Positions 45,324 through 56,848 are shown, numbered from the stretch's first letter. The stretch: DNA of 64,000 bases from Thinopyrum elongatum (GCA_011799875.1 CM022298.1:283785395-283849394), one strand, 5' to 3'. A program made the numbers and translations. Notes: generated by a model not told the origin, from the sequence alone.

Positions 45324-47036
45324 AGTTCCCTGTGATGGAACACATGGATGTCGACGTTGTCATCGAGGAGACCGCCAGGGACGCCGCTGCCGAAGCAGAC
45401 ATGATCGCTGCCAGCGAGGCCACCAAGGATGACACTATCGAGGCTGGTGGTGCTCTTGACGGGGAGGCCGCCAAGACTGCACAAGAGGAACCCGCCAAGG
45501 AACCTACTGAAGGGGGCGACAGGGAGGCTGATGACTGTACTGACGGCATTCCTGCCGCAGGAGCGCCAGGCGCTGCGCCGGCCACGGAGCTCCCTACCAC
45601 TGGTGAGGCGGTCGCTGAAGACCAACCATCAACATCTGAAGGCCCCTCATCCAGCAAATACCTCAAGGTTGGTGAGAACCTGTTTGTCAACTTGTCGGGG
45701 ACGGCAAGCATTGGAGCACCAGCCGAAGGAGAAGTTTTTTGCAAAGAAATCATCACTGCGGCCGGGCTCGAGGTTGTTGACGATCCTAGCGCTAGCAGCG
45801 GCAATATCTGAAGAGGATCAGCTCCTTCAGGCCATGGGCGAGAATTTCCGCAAGCTCCAAGCTCTCCACCGCGCCCGGAAAGATAAAGCGGACTCCAGAA
45901 TGGCAGTTGTCGAGGCGGCCGAGGCAGATTTCCAAAGGTGCGTCGAACAAATGCAAACCTGGTATGCCGAGGCCCTCCAAGAGCTGACTGCTGGCCGGGA
46001 ACAGGTGAGCCAACAGTGGACAGAGATCCTCCTGAAGCAATCTGATATGGAGAAGGCGCAGGATGAAGCTACTCAAAGGATTGCCGCTGAAGATGCCCTC
46101 CTGACGGGGTGCCGCATTGCTCTTGATGCTCACGAGGAAGATCTCACCACACGTGAGCAGGCGCTCGCCGCCAAGCTTCATAGCAAAGATGAAGATATCG
46201 AGAAGCTTGTCGCGCGGCGGACCCAGGAGCTGGAGCAAAAACATAAAGAGGCGCTCGAAGCTCTGACTGCAAGTCACGCCGGCAAGCTCAAGGAGGCCGT
46301 CGATGCTACCGAAGCCACAGAGGCCGCCAAGAACGAGCTGAGCGACAAGGTAAAGAAGCTGGAAATAGATCTCGAAGAGCACGGCAAGGAGCTCTCGACA
46401 CTCAAAGGTGATAGGGAAAAAACCCTCCACTCCTTGGCGGAGATGCAAGTTGCCCTGTCCAATAAAATCAAGCAGCTCTCCTCTGCGGCTGATGACATTG
46501 CAGTTCTGGAATTGAAGCTGACCACGTTGCAGAAGTCTCTCGAGGCCGGCAGGGCCCGTGAGAAAGCTCTATTCAAGGATCTCCAAGGAGAGAGGAACCT
46601 GCTCAAGAGCGCTGCCGCCGCCCAACTCGATTACGAGAAGGGGGTGGAGATCTGGACTGGACGTCTCATTGCCGCTGTGGAGAAACTTACGGCAGAACTG
46701 TCAACCATGGGCCTGTCGAACTTCAGGTACTCTTCCGAGGAAAGGATATCTCCAAGTGCCAGGTTGATGATGTTCTTTGAAAGCATCATCGACGCCTTGA
46801 GGGTGCACCAGTCTAGCCGGGCGACCCAATTGGCCAACGAGACTCGCCGGCTTTGCCGGGCCATCCTTCGCAAGGTGCTTATCAAGGTGGTGCACAGCAA
46901 TCCCGGCATCGACCTCTCCAACGTGCTCGGCCATCTGCCAAGGGACGCAAATGTCGAGGCGCTTGAAGAACTTATCGCACCTATCCTTGAGAAGGTGGAC
47001 TCCATCAAAAGGATCGAAGGCCAGCGCAGGGATTAA
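45324..47036 (+). pseudogene. Antisense gene of Tat-1, exon 3 with long coiled coil
   Basis: First an acidic Ala/Glu-rich stretch (to about 45800), then a frameshift of about one base between 45790 and 45812. A long coiled coil follows (EEDQLLQAMGENFRKLQAL; NELSDKVKKLEIDLEEHGKE; AVLELKLTTLQKSLEAG) and a helical C-terminal part ending VDSIKRIEGQRRD and TAA at 47034. The order N-terminal globular domain, low-complexity linker, coiled coil is typical of this protein family. Function unknown; the frame damage makes this copy a likely pseudogene. Confidence 0.75.
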
Positions 47037-47841
47037 GTGCTCCGCTTTTTCTTGCCGTCATCATTCCTTGTAAAAGACAATTAAGTCTCAAGTTAGAATC
47101 GCGGCAACTCATGAATGTAACATAACTTGCCTATGTTTAGGTTCATGCTTGCTATTTTCCTTGTCTGATTCCTTTATGTATGGGGTTCACCCTACGCTTA
47201 CTGAAAAACTTGCCGGCGCACAACCTGCCGCGAGCGCTAGGTGCGGCACTTCAGCAGCCTGCTGGAGGCACAGCGGCCGGCAAGACTCCTTGGCGTTCTC
47301 AGTGCAGCCACTTAAATCATTGAGCGGGCTCGAAACAAAATAAGGGCGCAACTGATTACAACAAGGGTTCCTTCGCGTGCAGGTTTCCCATATAAGAGTC
47401 GGAATCGTCAAGGAAATAACTTTGTAATAAAAGAAACTTGCTCTAAGTTTTTAGAACTTAGCTTTCTGTCACTATCCTTCCTCCGGCAAGCATCGATTCC
47501 GAACGTCACCAACTGGTACTCATATCTCCCTTCCCCTCTCACCCCCCCGGCAAATGTGCATGCGAGGAATCCTTCTGTCTTTTTTAAAAAAGAAAGAAGA
47601 GAAAATAAAGACATGAAACCTTGGCGGTTCGCTAGAACTTACCGGGAGTAGGTGTTATACAACATCTTAGACAAACATGCATATATAAATATGAACATGG
47701 GAATCAATAAGGGAATGTACAACACTTAAATTTATTCATTTGCGCTCAGGGTCTGCGCCTGGCTTTGTACAAAGGACCACATGCCTTGCCATAAAGACTT
47801 GTACAAAAGGGTGGTTGCCGGGAGCCCCCGGCAACCACGCC
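47037..47841. other. Spacer between the convergent antisense gene and pol of Tat-1
   Basis: About 800 bp holding the 3' ends of two convergent transcription units. No ORF is convincing. The strings TGCCGG and CCGGCAA are frequent. Confidence 0.5.
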
Positions 47842-50800
47842 TTATGGGTAGAACTTGCGAAGATGCTCGATATTCCAGGAATTGCTCACTGGAACGCCAT
47901 CTTTGGTCTCCAAGCGGACAGCGCCGGGCCTGGTGACTCATACTACCCGATAAGGGCCTTCCCACTTTGGCGTCAACTTGTTTGAATTCTTGGCGGACTA
48001 AATCCGCCGAAGAACAAGGTCACCTTCCTCAAGGCTTCGGGCATGAACTTTGCGGCTATGGTAGCGGTGCAAAGCTTGCTGGTAGCGTGCAGCTCGCACA
48101 GCAGCCTGAAGACGATTCTCCTCAAGGAGCACAGTGTCATCTTGCCGCAGTTGCTCTTGCTCAAGCTCATCATAAGCGAGCACTCGAGGTGATCCGTACG
48201 TGAGTTCCGTGGGGAGAATTGCTTCCGCTCCGTAGACCAGAGCGAAGGGCGTCTGGCCGATGGCTCGATTTGGTGTCGTTCTGATTGACCAAAGAACCGC
48301 CGGCCACTCATGAATCCATCGTCTTCGACACTTTTTCAGCCTGTCAAAGGTTCTGGTCCTGAGACCGCGCAGCACTTCAGCATTGGCCCTCTCCGCTTGG
48401 CCGTTGCTTCTCGGGTGAGCAACAGAGGCAAAACAAATTTTGCCGCCAATGTCTTGGACGTACTGCATGAAGGTGCGACTTGTGAATTGCGTGCCATTGT
48501 CGGTAATGATCCTGTTGGGTACACCGAAACAGCAAACTATCCCTTTAAAGAACTTGACGGCTGATTGTGCTATCACCTTCCTCACTGCTTCCACCTCCGG
48601 CCACTTTGTGAACTTGTCGATAGCAACGTACAAGTACTCAAAGCCCTCGGTAGCACGGGGGAAAGGGCCCAGTATGTCGAGCCCCCAGACCGAAAATGGC
48701 CAGGAGAGAGGGATTGTCTGAAGAGCTTGAGCTGGTTGATGTGATTTCTTCGAATGAAACTGGCACGCTTCACACTTGGTGACTAGTGCAGTTGCATCCT
48801 GGAGAGCGGTGGGCCAAAAGAAACCTTGTCGGAATGCTTTCCCGGCAAGTGCTCTTGATCCTATGTGAGAACCACATATGCCTCCATGTATCTCTGCCAA
48901 CAGCTCTAGCCCATCCTCCTGAGGAATGCACTTCAATTTCACATCGTTTGGTCTCTTTCTGTACAGGACGTCATCGACGAACTTGTACATAACAGACCGA
49001 CAGGCTACTCTTTCTGCTTCTTCCTGTTCCTCCAGGAGTTCTCCTGTCTGAAGGAAATGGACAATGTGCTGCGCCCATGCTGGAGCCTGAGGCTCGACAG
49101 CTAGAACTAAAGGCATCTCCTCCGCCGGGGGAACGTTTGTCTCGACAACAAGGGCCTGAGGCCCCACCGGAGCCTGTTGTTCCCCGGCAGGCATGTCGAT
49201 CCCAGCAACTTCCTTGCCGGCGGCTCCGGGGAGCTCTGCCGGGAAGTACTGGCCAGAGTTCAACTTTCTTCTCTTTTCTTGCCGCATCGTTGGTGCCATG
49301 GATGGTTGAGTTAATTGGAGCACAAAAGTTCCTGGTTCCACAGGCAACTTGAGGGCGGCACGCTTTGATAGGTCATCAGCAACACTGTTCTCGGCACGAG
49401 GAACGTGCTCCATTTGCAGACCGTCAAAGCGCTCTTCCATTTTCCTCACTTCATCCACGTAGGCTTGCATTAATGGACTTTGATAACTCTTGTTAACTTG
49501 CCTGACGACAAGTTGTGAATCGCCTTTGATGACGAGCTTTTTGATACCAAGGTCTACCGCGATCCTGAGACCGGCAAGCAAACCCTCGTATTCTGCAGTG
49601 TTGTTGGTCGAACTCTCCCAGGGAAAATGCATTTGGACTACGTACTTGAGGTGCTCTCCGGTGGGTGCGACAAGCAGCACGCCAGCACCGGCGCCTTGCA
49701 GCGAGAAAGCCCCGTCAAAGTACATAACCCATTGCTGATCGATTTCCTTGCTGGGAAGAGTTGTTTCCTGAGCCTCTTCGTCTGGCGTTGGGGTCCATTC
49801 CGCAATGAACTCCGCCAAGGCCCTGCTCTGAATCGTCGAAGTGCTTTCAAACTTGAGGCCAAAGCTCGACAACTCCAACGCCCACTCCACAATCCTGCCG
49901 GTTGTTTCTGGATTTTGCAAAATCCGTTGCAACAGAAAGCGAGTGACGACGGTGATTTCATGTGCTTGAAAATAATGGCGCAGCTTCCTCGAGGCCATAA
50001 GAAGGCCGAAAAGCAACTTCTGCACACCAGAATATCTTGACCTAGCTCCTTGTAAAAGAGAGCTAACAAAATAAACTGGGCGCTGCACCACCTTCTTCTT
50101 CTGCACTGGTTCTTCTGTTTGCGCAGATCCTGTCTTGCTGGGATCAACCCTTGCCGGGGAAGATCTTGCCGCGTCACCTAGCGGTCCTGCCGCTGGTGTT
50201 GCTTCCTCATCAGCCTCTCTCTGCACCACTAGCGCAGCACTAACCACTTGATTTGTTGCTGCCAGATACAGCAGCAACGACTCTTGTGGTTTAGGCGCGA
50301 CTAGCATCGGCGGAGAGGAAAGGTATTTCTTCAAATCTTGCAGCACAGCCTCCGCCTCCGGAGTCCATTTCATTGGACCTGCCTTCTTCAAAATTTTGAA
50401 AAAGGGCAGGGCGCGCTCAGCAGATTTGGAAATAAACCTGCTTAGAGCAGCAACACAGCCGGCAAGACGACGCACATCTTTGACGCGTCTCGGCGCTTCA
50501 ATTTGCTGAATAGCTTTGATCTTGTCGGGGTTCGCTTCGATTCCCCGGCAAGATACAAAGAATCCGAGGAGCTTGCCGGAAGGAACACCGAACACACACT
50601 TCTCAGGATTGAGCTTCAAGTTGATCTTGCGCAGATTTACAAATGTTTCTTCTAAATCTTGAATGAGCATTGCCTTGTCTTTGGTTTTGACCACTATATC
50701 ATCAATATACGCCTCCATATTTCTATGGAGTTGAGGCTCAAAACCAATTTGGATTGCTCTCGCAAATGTCGAACCAGCACTTTTCAACCCGAAAGGCATT

Positions 50801-51291
50801 CGTATAAAACAATACGTACCACATGGGGTGATAAATGCGGTCTTCTCTTCATCTTCTTTTGCCATAAAAATCTGATGATACCCTGAATAGGCATCAAGGA
50901 AGGACAGGAGATCACAACCAGCGGTGGCATCCACAATCTGATCGATGCGCGGCAAGGGAAAGGGATCTTTTGGACAGGCTTTATTGATATCTGTATAATC
51001 GATACAAAGCCTCCATTTCCCATTCGCTTTCCGAACTACAACCGGATTGGCCAACCAGGTTGGATGAAGCACACCTTTAACCAATCCTGCCGCCTCTAGC
51101 TTTTTGATTTCTTCGGCAATGAATTCTTGCCGCTCCAAGGCTTGCTTCCGGACCCTTTGCTTGACGGGCCGTGAATGAGGACAGACAGCAAGGTGGTGCT
51201 CAATTACCTTCCTGGGAACACCGGGGATGTCAGACGGTTGCCATGCAAACACGTCGACATTCGCCAGCAGGAAAGCAACGAGCGCGCTTTC
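47842..51291 (-). pseudogene. Tat-1 Pol: RT, RNase H, archaeal-type RNase H, integrase
   Basis: A 1084-codon open frame runs from 51252 to 47998 and is open back to the UAG at 51292-51294. Counting from 51252, RT has LCIDYTDINKACPKDPFPLP and the active site YIDD at 182-185. A degenerate RNase H follows (GARSRYSGVQKLLFGLLMAS). The second RNase H at about 507-635 has its four acidic residues D513, E554, D578 and D626. Integrase has HIGSRALAGKAFRQG and CEACQFHSKK (zinc part), then WGLDILGPFP, ITDNGTQFTS and GQAERANAEVL (DDE). A TAG at 47998-48000 truncates the integrase tail; the second Tat element has CAG there. The same frame goes on to LRKFYP and TAA at 47842-47844. Confidence 0.9.
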
Positions 51292-51294
51292 CTA
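51268..51294 (-). promoter_or_regulatory. UAG codon at the protease-RT junction enclosed in a possible hairpin
   Basis: Minus strand TAGGAAAGC, nine-base loop GCGCTCGTT, then GCTTTCCTG: eight Watson-Crick pairs and one U-G pair that include the stop codon itself. The frame is open on both sides. The homologous site in the second Tat element (59787-59813) keeps the UAG and the stem with one A-C mismatch. It might be a recoding signal or simply an inherited stop. Confidence 0.5.
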
Positions 51295-54186
51295 TTTGCC
51301 ATCTAGGGTGGAACTTATGGTGAAAGTTCCCCCCGTTCCGTCCTCCCTGACAGGCACCTTCTTGGTCTCCGGCGGAGCAGCCTTGGATTTCTTGTTCTTG
51401 CCAGTGGAACTCTCTGGTGCATCCTCGATGAAAGCGCAGCACTCCGAGGAGGTGCGCTTGCCGGAGTTCGTGCCAAGATTCTTGCTGGTCTTCTTCTTCC
51501 CCCCGGGAGTTCCAGCGGCAGGAGCAGGTGCCTTGATGGCAGGTGCTGCAACTGCTTCTCGGTAAAGTTGGTCGGCACAGATGAGCGCATCCTTCTTATC
51601 GGAATGGATAGTGATGACGCTCAACGGCCCAGGCATCTTCGAAACGTTGTACACGTAGTGTGATGCCGCCATGAACTTAGCCAGCGCTGGCCGACCAAGG
51701 ATCCCATTATATGACATGGGGATCTTGGCGACATCAAACACCACCTTCTCAGTCCTGAAGTTGAGCTCGCTACCAAATGTCACCGGCAGCGTAATCTTGC
51801 CCTTGGGCTGGGTTCTTCCCGGATTGACCCCTTGAAACATACCCGTTTCTTCGAGGTCCTCGTCGTGAATTTGGAGCTTTTTGAGCACATCCGGTGAGAT
51901 TAAGTTTAGGCCGGCCCCACTGTCAACTAGCATTTTCGTCACCTTGAGGTTGCGAATCATTGGCGAGACCAACAATGGCAAGCACCCGACCGCAGTTGTG
52001 CGATCAGGGTGATCCTCGGCGTCGAAAATGATAGGCGTGTTGGACCACTTCAGGGGCCTACATGCATCTGGAGATGGCTCTGCCGCATTGACTTCCCGCA
52101 CCCACTGTTTGAGTTGACGGTGGGAAGAATGCAGCGAAGCACCTCCATCGATACACATGGCCTCTGTAGCCTTCTGGAATTCTTGCTCACTAGACTCATC
52201 ATCTTCTTCATCATCATCTTCTTCTTTGTCTCGGCTCTGAGCGGGCCTATCCTTTTGTTGCTTGGCCTTGCCGCGGCGCCCCCCTCGGCCACCGCGCTTC
52301 TTGCCGGATCTGTCAGCACCATCTTGGGCCTTCTCCTTATCTCGCCTTTCATATTCGGCCCTCTGTTTCTCGGCAAGCTGTTCAACTTGCCGGCAGTTCT
52401 GGAGATCGTGGCCCTTGGTGCGATGGATCTTGCAATACTACTTGCCGGAGTTTTCTGACTTGTCGGCAGCTGCCAAGGCCTGACAGGAAGGGCACCCGGC
52501 AAGATCCTTGCCGGGGTCACCAACCTTGGCCTTCTTGGCGACGCCGGGGTTGTCGGATTCCTCGACAGCAAGCACGGCCTTGCCTCCGTGTTTCCTGTTC
52601 CGCCGCCGGCCTTTCCTTGACGGGGCCGCGGCATCTTATTCTTCGGATTCGCCCGCCGCGCCAACAGCCTCGCCAGGGAGTTTCCTCCCTTCTTCAGCTC
52701 AAGCGCATTTATCGGCTAGAGCGTAAAGCTCGGCAATACTCCTGACTTTGTTCATCGCCAGCTCTTCCCGCATTCTGCGGTTATGCACGTTCTGGTGAAA
52801 CGCGCTAATGACAGCGGCAGGGTGAACGTCAGGAATATTGTACTACACCCGGCTGAACCTCTGCATAAACTTGCACAGGGACTCGCCCTCCTTCTGAGGG
52901 ATGATATGCAAATCACTTTCTTGGCAAGGAGCTTGGTGGCCCCCAACAAAGGCGCCAACAAACTGATGGCACAGATCTGACCAGGAAGAAATAGTATTCT
53001 CCGGCAGATGCATAACCCACGACCTGACATTGGGTTTGAGCACCAACGGGAAGTAGTTGGCAAGTATCTTGTCATCCCGGCCCGTGACAGCCTGCACCGC
53101 AATGGTGTAGATGCTCAGGAACTCCGAGGGATGGGTCTTACCATCATATTTCTCCGGGACCTCCGGCTTGAAGGTTCGGGAATTGGGCCACTGGACTTGC
53201 CGCAGCTCACGGGTAAACGCTGGAGTCCCTACCTCATAAGGAAAGTCTCCTACGTCCCCTGGCACAGGCTCATCGACAGCCGGCCCTGCACGCTTATCAG
53301 ACTGATAGCGCGCTTCCCGTCGCTGCTCGATGGTAGTTCGAGCATCCTCCTTGCCTCGTTCCTAGAGAACTTGACGCTGATCACGGCGTAGCCGTGGATC
53401 GGATGACGCCGTGGAAACTTCTTCACGGCGGTCGACCTGCTGGGTTGTTGGCCGCCGCTGGTGCCGCGGAGGGGAGTGCACTATGGTTGCACCACCTCCG
53501 GTTTTCTCCACGTCGGCTCGCGCCGGATCGATGGGCCTTCGCTGCAAGGGCCCTGCCTCTTGCGGTCCATCTTTGTTGGCGAAGCCGATAAGGCTCTGGA
53601 TAGTAGCTTGCCACTCCTCCATCTTCTCCGGGGCAAGAGGAAAATCGAGGAGCAGCTGCGCACATGCCAAGGCTTCCGCTGGCGTAGGTGGCGGCGACAT
53701 GTGCGAGGTACGTGAGGTGCTCTGACTCCTAACCATATTAGAAGGAGCACCACCATGGTCACGCGACCGCGCACCACCCTCGCCAGCAGCTCGATGTGCA
53801 TGCTGGTCCCGTGCATCTTGGGAACGATGGGCAGAAATCTTTTCATGGGGACGCCCTGAACCACAAGCGCCATGACGTCGCTCATCATGCACGACCTGGG
53901 TAGGTCGTGATGCTTGCGCCGGCGCGGGAGCTCCAGCAGGCGCCCTTCGATCTCTGGAATTCGTTGTGCCACCCGTAGGCAACACAGCGCCGTCTCTAGA
54001 TCCAGCGGCATGCAGGTTGCCACTGCCACTGCGAACGATATCGCTCGCCTGGCTCGGATCACCAGAACGCCGTGGGGGTTCCAGTCTTCTTCCTTCTGCA
54101 CCCACGCCGTCGCCCGTACGCGAAGGCGTAGGCAAAATGGACATGGATGGTTGTGCCGTCGCGGCGCTCTTCTTCTTGGGCGACAT
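51292..54186 (-). pseudogene. Tat-1 Gag-protease
   Basis: Starts MSPKKKSAATAQPS in the same frame as Pol. A low-complexity N-terminus and EALACAQLLLDFPLAPEKME precede the capsid-like region (RELRQVQWPNSRTF, WVMHLPENTISSWSDLCHQF). A zinc-like motif YCKIHRTKGHDLQNC stands where Tat Gags have CxxHxxxGHxxxxC. Protease has MLVDSGAGLNLIS (D79 counted from the Met at 52158). In-frame stops are at 53362-53364 (TAG), 52843-52845 (TAG), three more between 52842 and 52159, and the junction UAG at 51292-51294. No frameshift is needed from 54186 to 47842. Confidence 0.85.
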
Positions 54187-54250
54187 GATGATGAAGAAAC
54201 TGAGGCGCCGATCAGTAGATCAGGTTCACGCAACCTTTAATACCCCCCAC

Positions 54251-54263
54251 CTGGCACGCCAAA
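54251..54263 (-). other. Primer-binding site region of Tat-1
   Basis: Minus strand reads TTTGGCGTGCCAG two bases inside the 5' LTR, matching TTTGGCGCGCCAG of the second Tat element. The primer tRNA is not identified. Confidence 0.65.
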
Positions 54264-54265
54264 GA

Positions 54266-55154
54266 TGTCGGGGTACGACACCTATGGGATCCCGAGAGAC
54301 CCCTTTACGATTCGGCGGGGGGAGAGGTATACGCAAAGAGCAGAACCAACGATCGACGCGGGATGTTTTTACCCAGGTTCGGGCCGCTGATCAGCGTAAA
54401 ACCCTACTCCTGCTTTGTGTTCTTATTAATGTTCTTGAGCCCAACCTTCAGGAGCGCTCGCTGTGAATAGTATGTTCAAAGAGCAGCTACGCATGCAGAA
54501 TGGGCCAGAAGTTCTTCCCCTCTGTAGCAGTTGCCTTGGGCCTCCTTTTATACGCTCAAAGGGGTCACCACAGTGGCAAAATGTACATACATTGAGGTGT
54601 AAAGTAGCTAGAGGGTATCATACCTAACCCCTGACGGACTAGGACGAATGCATTTAATGCACCGTGAGGTGTCCGTTTAGGTGTCCTCACTTTCTTGGGG
54701 ATGGAAAAAGGGGCCATCCCTTCAGCACCGCTTAAGCTCTCCCCCATTGGCGCGTCGCCACGCATCCAAGGAAGGATCCAGAATGCCGGGTTTGTTGCTA
54801 TGCTAAAGCGGTGGCACAGCAACAAAACCTTGCCGGGCGCCGAAGCTTGCGGGGCACCAAGCCTTGCCGGGCGCCCAGCCTTGCCGGGCACCAAGCCTTG
54901 CCGGGCGCCAAGCCTTGCCGGGCGCCGATCCTTGCCGGGCTCCGCAGGCCACCCCGGCAAGATCTTGCCGGGGAAGCTGGCCTTCGGATTCCAACTCTTC
55001 TTATCTGCTTATCCTCAGATCTCTTACTTGATGATTTCTTTGATGGCTTGAATCAACCTCGAACTGTTCCCCGGCAAGCCTTGCCGCGAGGATGGCTCCA
55101 ACTGCCCGTGCACAAGTACAGGGTACTAGTGGCCCAATACTTAGTACACCGACA
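54266..55154 (-). repeat. 5' LTR of Tat-1
   Basis: 889 bp against 855 bp in the 3' LTR; the 34-bp excess equals two 17-bp units. TATA-like TTTTATAC is near 54545-54552 (GTATAAAA on the minus strand). Confidence 0.9.
54828..54947. repeat. 17-bp tandem repeat, seven units, in the Tat-1 5' LTR
   Basis: Units of the type CCTTGCCGGGCGCCAAG start at 54828 and follow every 17 bp. The homologous array in the 3' LTR has five. Confidence 0.88.
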
Positions 55155-55159
55155 CTCGC
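55155..55159. repeat. Target-site duplication CTCGC (right copy)
   Basis: Matches 41869-41873; the Fatima-like sequence resumes after it. Confidence 0.9.
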
Positions 55160-55828
55160 CCTCGAGTAGGTAAATGATAAAAGAAATAATTTATGAAGTG
55201 TGAATGCTAGCATAGTGTATAAGTTTGATCAATGATAATTTCAATCACTTTTCCTAGCATCATAATAGCAATTCTTTATCATAAAACTTCTCATGTAAAA
55301 GTAGCAACCAATGCACATGCTAAGGTTCAAACAATGAATTCTCTTGAAACTCAACAACCTATATTCTTAGTCACCAAACGATTGCAATTCAACTTATTCA
55401 ACAGAGTCTAACTAAGAGATCCACATACTCAATCATCATATAGTCTTCCATGATTGCTAGTACTCAAAGCATATTCTTAGAACAAATGGTATCCATCGAA
55501 CACAGAGAAAGATAGGGGCTTAATGTTTTGCCTCCCAACTCATTTATCATATAGATAATTGTCAACAATAATAAATCATGATCAAATATATTTGACTGGC
55601 CATATGTGCCTAGATCTTTGCCCACCACATGATGCTTGCCAACTAGAGAATAATTTAGGTTGAAATGAGAATGCATTCTATTGACTCTTGCATAAAAGTA
55701 AATACTGAAAAGTAAAAGATAGGCCCTTCGCAGAGGGAAGCAGAGGTTGTCATGCGCTTTTTATTTTTGGATGTCCAAGCTCTTAATGTAAAGGAACATC
55801 ATGTTATATTGCCCCTTATGATAGCAAC
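55160..55828 (-). other. Internal piece of the Fatima-like element
   Basis: AT-rich 3' internal sequence directly continuing 41847-41873 after removal of Tat-1. No coding region is seen. Confidence 0.6.
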
Positions 55829-56748
55829 TATCGGTGCAACAAACCCTGGGTCTGTTGCCCAGACTGTGCACAGGCACGGGGACGACATTGAAGCACCGAC
55901 CCAAGTCAGAATACAAGGGACTAAGAGGTTCAAAGGACTAACATGTAGATCATAGGGACCAAGATCAAGCCAGAAAAACGAGACACCGTCAGGAGAAGGG
56001 CCTCCTTTGCCGGGCAGGCGAGCTCGGCAAGGGGCGAGGCCACCCCCGGAAGACGACATCCAAAACGTCCCGGCAGGGCCTGCCAGGGCACACAGAGGCA
56101 AAACCACCTCACCAACTACTTCACCATGACCCACGTCGTCAATCAATGCGATGTCAAACCGCGGAGTGACTAAGTGGCAGCCATTCACCATATGGCAGCC
56201 TTTCCCTACAGGAAACACCTGCAGATGACACCCGTCCTGCGACGTGTCAAGTGAGCAGGCGTGGAGCTGGCGAGATAGCCCGGCAAGCCTTGTCGGGCAA
56301 CCAACGATGTGACGTTAAGCGGTGCATTTAATACGCCCTGTCAGCCCGCAGAGTTAGGTATGATAGCGCTGTTTGCTATCTTATCAGTGCATAATGACTG
56401 TTTTGCCATTGTGGTGACCCCTTAATCTATAAAATTAGGCCCATAGCGACCGTAGAGAGGGTTAGAAGGTTGGATAACTCAGACCCCCGTACGCGCGTAG
56501 CCACTGCCGCCCTGAGGCAACCCTTGCCGGGCAAGTGTACTACGCTCCACCACCACCTTTCCACCATCAATCCACCAAAGCAGGAGTAGGGTTTTACGCC
56601 TCACGGTGGCCCGAACCTGGGTAAAAATGCATGTGTGATCTCTGCCGTGCTGTCACACACTCATCTGCTCTTTGTGCAGCGCAACGCCCCCCTGCCAAAC
56701 CAGCAAGGGGCCTCCTGGTCCCATAGGTGGCCGTGGTTTCCCGCGACA
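55829..56748 (+). repeat. 5' LTR of Tat-2
   Basis: The right end ...GCGACA is set by the PBS two bases later. The left end TATCGG is inferred as a mutated TGTCGG matching the family ends. CTATAAAAT near 56428-56436 is TATA-like. No partner LTR is in the window, so the left boundary is uncertain. Confidence 0.6.
56428..56436 (+). promoter_or_regulatory. Possible TATA box of the Tat-2 LTR
   Basis: CTATAAAAT follows GTGGTGACCCCTTAAT, and Tat-1 has GTGGTGACCCCTTTGA followed by GTATAAAAG in its own sense, so the core promoter is shared between the two families. Confidence 0.55.
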
Positions 56749-56750
56749 TC

Positions 56751-56771
56751 TTTGGCGCGCCAGGTAGGGGG
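56751..56771 (+). other. Primer-binding site region of Tat-2
   Basis: TTTGGCGCGCCAGGTAGGGG, two bases after the LTR. It matches the Tat-1 site with few differences. Confidence 0.7.
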
Positions 56772-56848
56772 ACCGCTTGCGCGAACCTGAAGCCGTGTGT
56801 AGCATGTCACCTTCATCACCATCAGCATCATCGACGACGCCATCGACC

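Larger units (their letters stand above)
41874..55154 (-). mobile_element. Tat-clade Gypsy LTR retrotransposon with antisense gene (Tat-1)
   Basis: LTRs at 41874-42728 (855 bp) and 54266-55154 (889 bp), TGTCGGGGTACG...CACCGACA. Minus orientation follows from the PBS at 54251-54263, the PPT at 42729-42740 and pol. Gag-protease-RT-RNase H-archaeal-type RNase H-integrase lies in a single minus-strand frame (54186-47842). The second RNase H domain is the hallmark of the Tat/Ogre group. A multi-exon gene (43130-47036) lies on the plus strand between integrase and the 3' LTR, as described for several Tat elements such as Retand and Grande. Stops in gag and near the integrase C-terminus disable it, but pol has no frameshift. 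Confidence 0.9.

Noticed and set aside
45295..46448. Minus-strand ORFs of 169 and 218 codons opposite the antisense gene
   Set aside because: They mirror the Ala/Glu-rich and coiled-coil coding sequence of the plus-strand gene and have no motif of their own.
52050..52664. 204-codon ORF on the minus strand, Arg/Lys/Pro-rich
   Set aside because: It is out of frame with Gag of Tat-1. The true frame holds YCKIHRTKGHDLQNC and matches Tat-2, so this ORF is a shadow.
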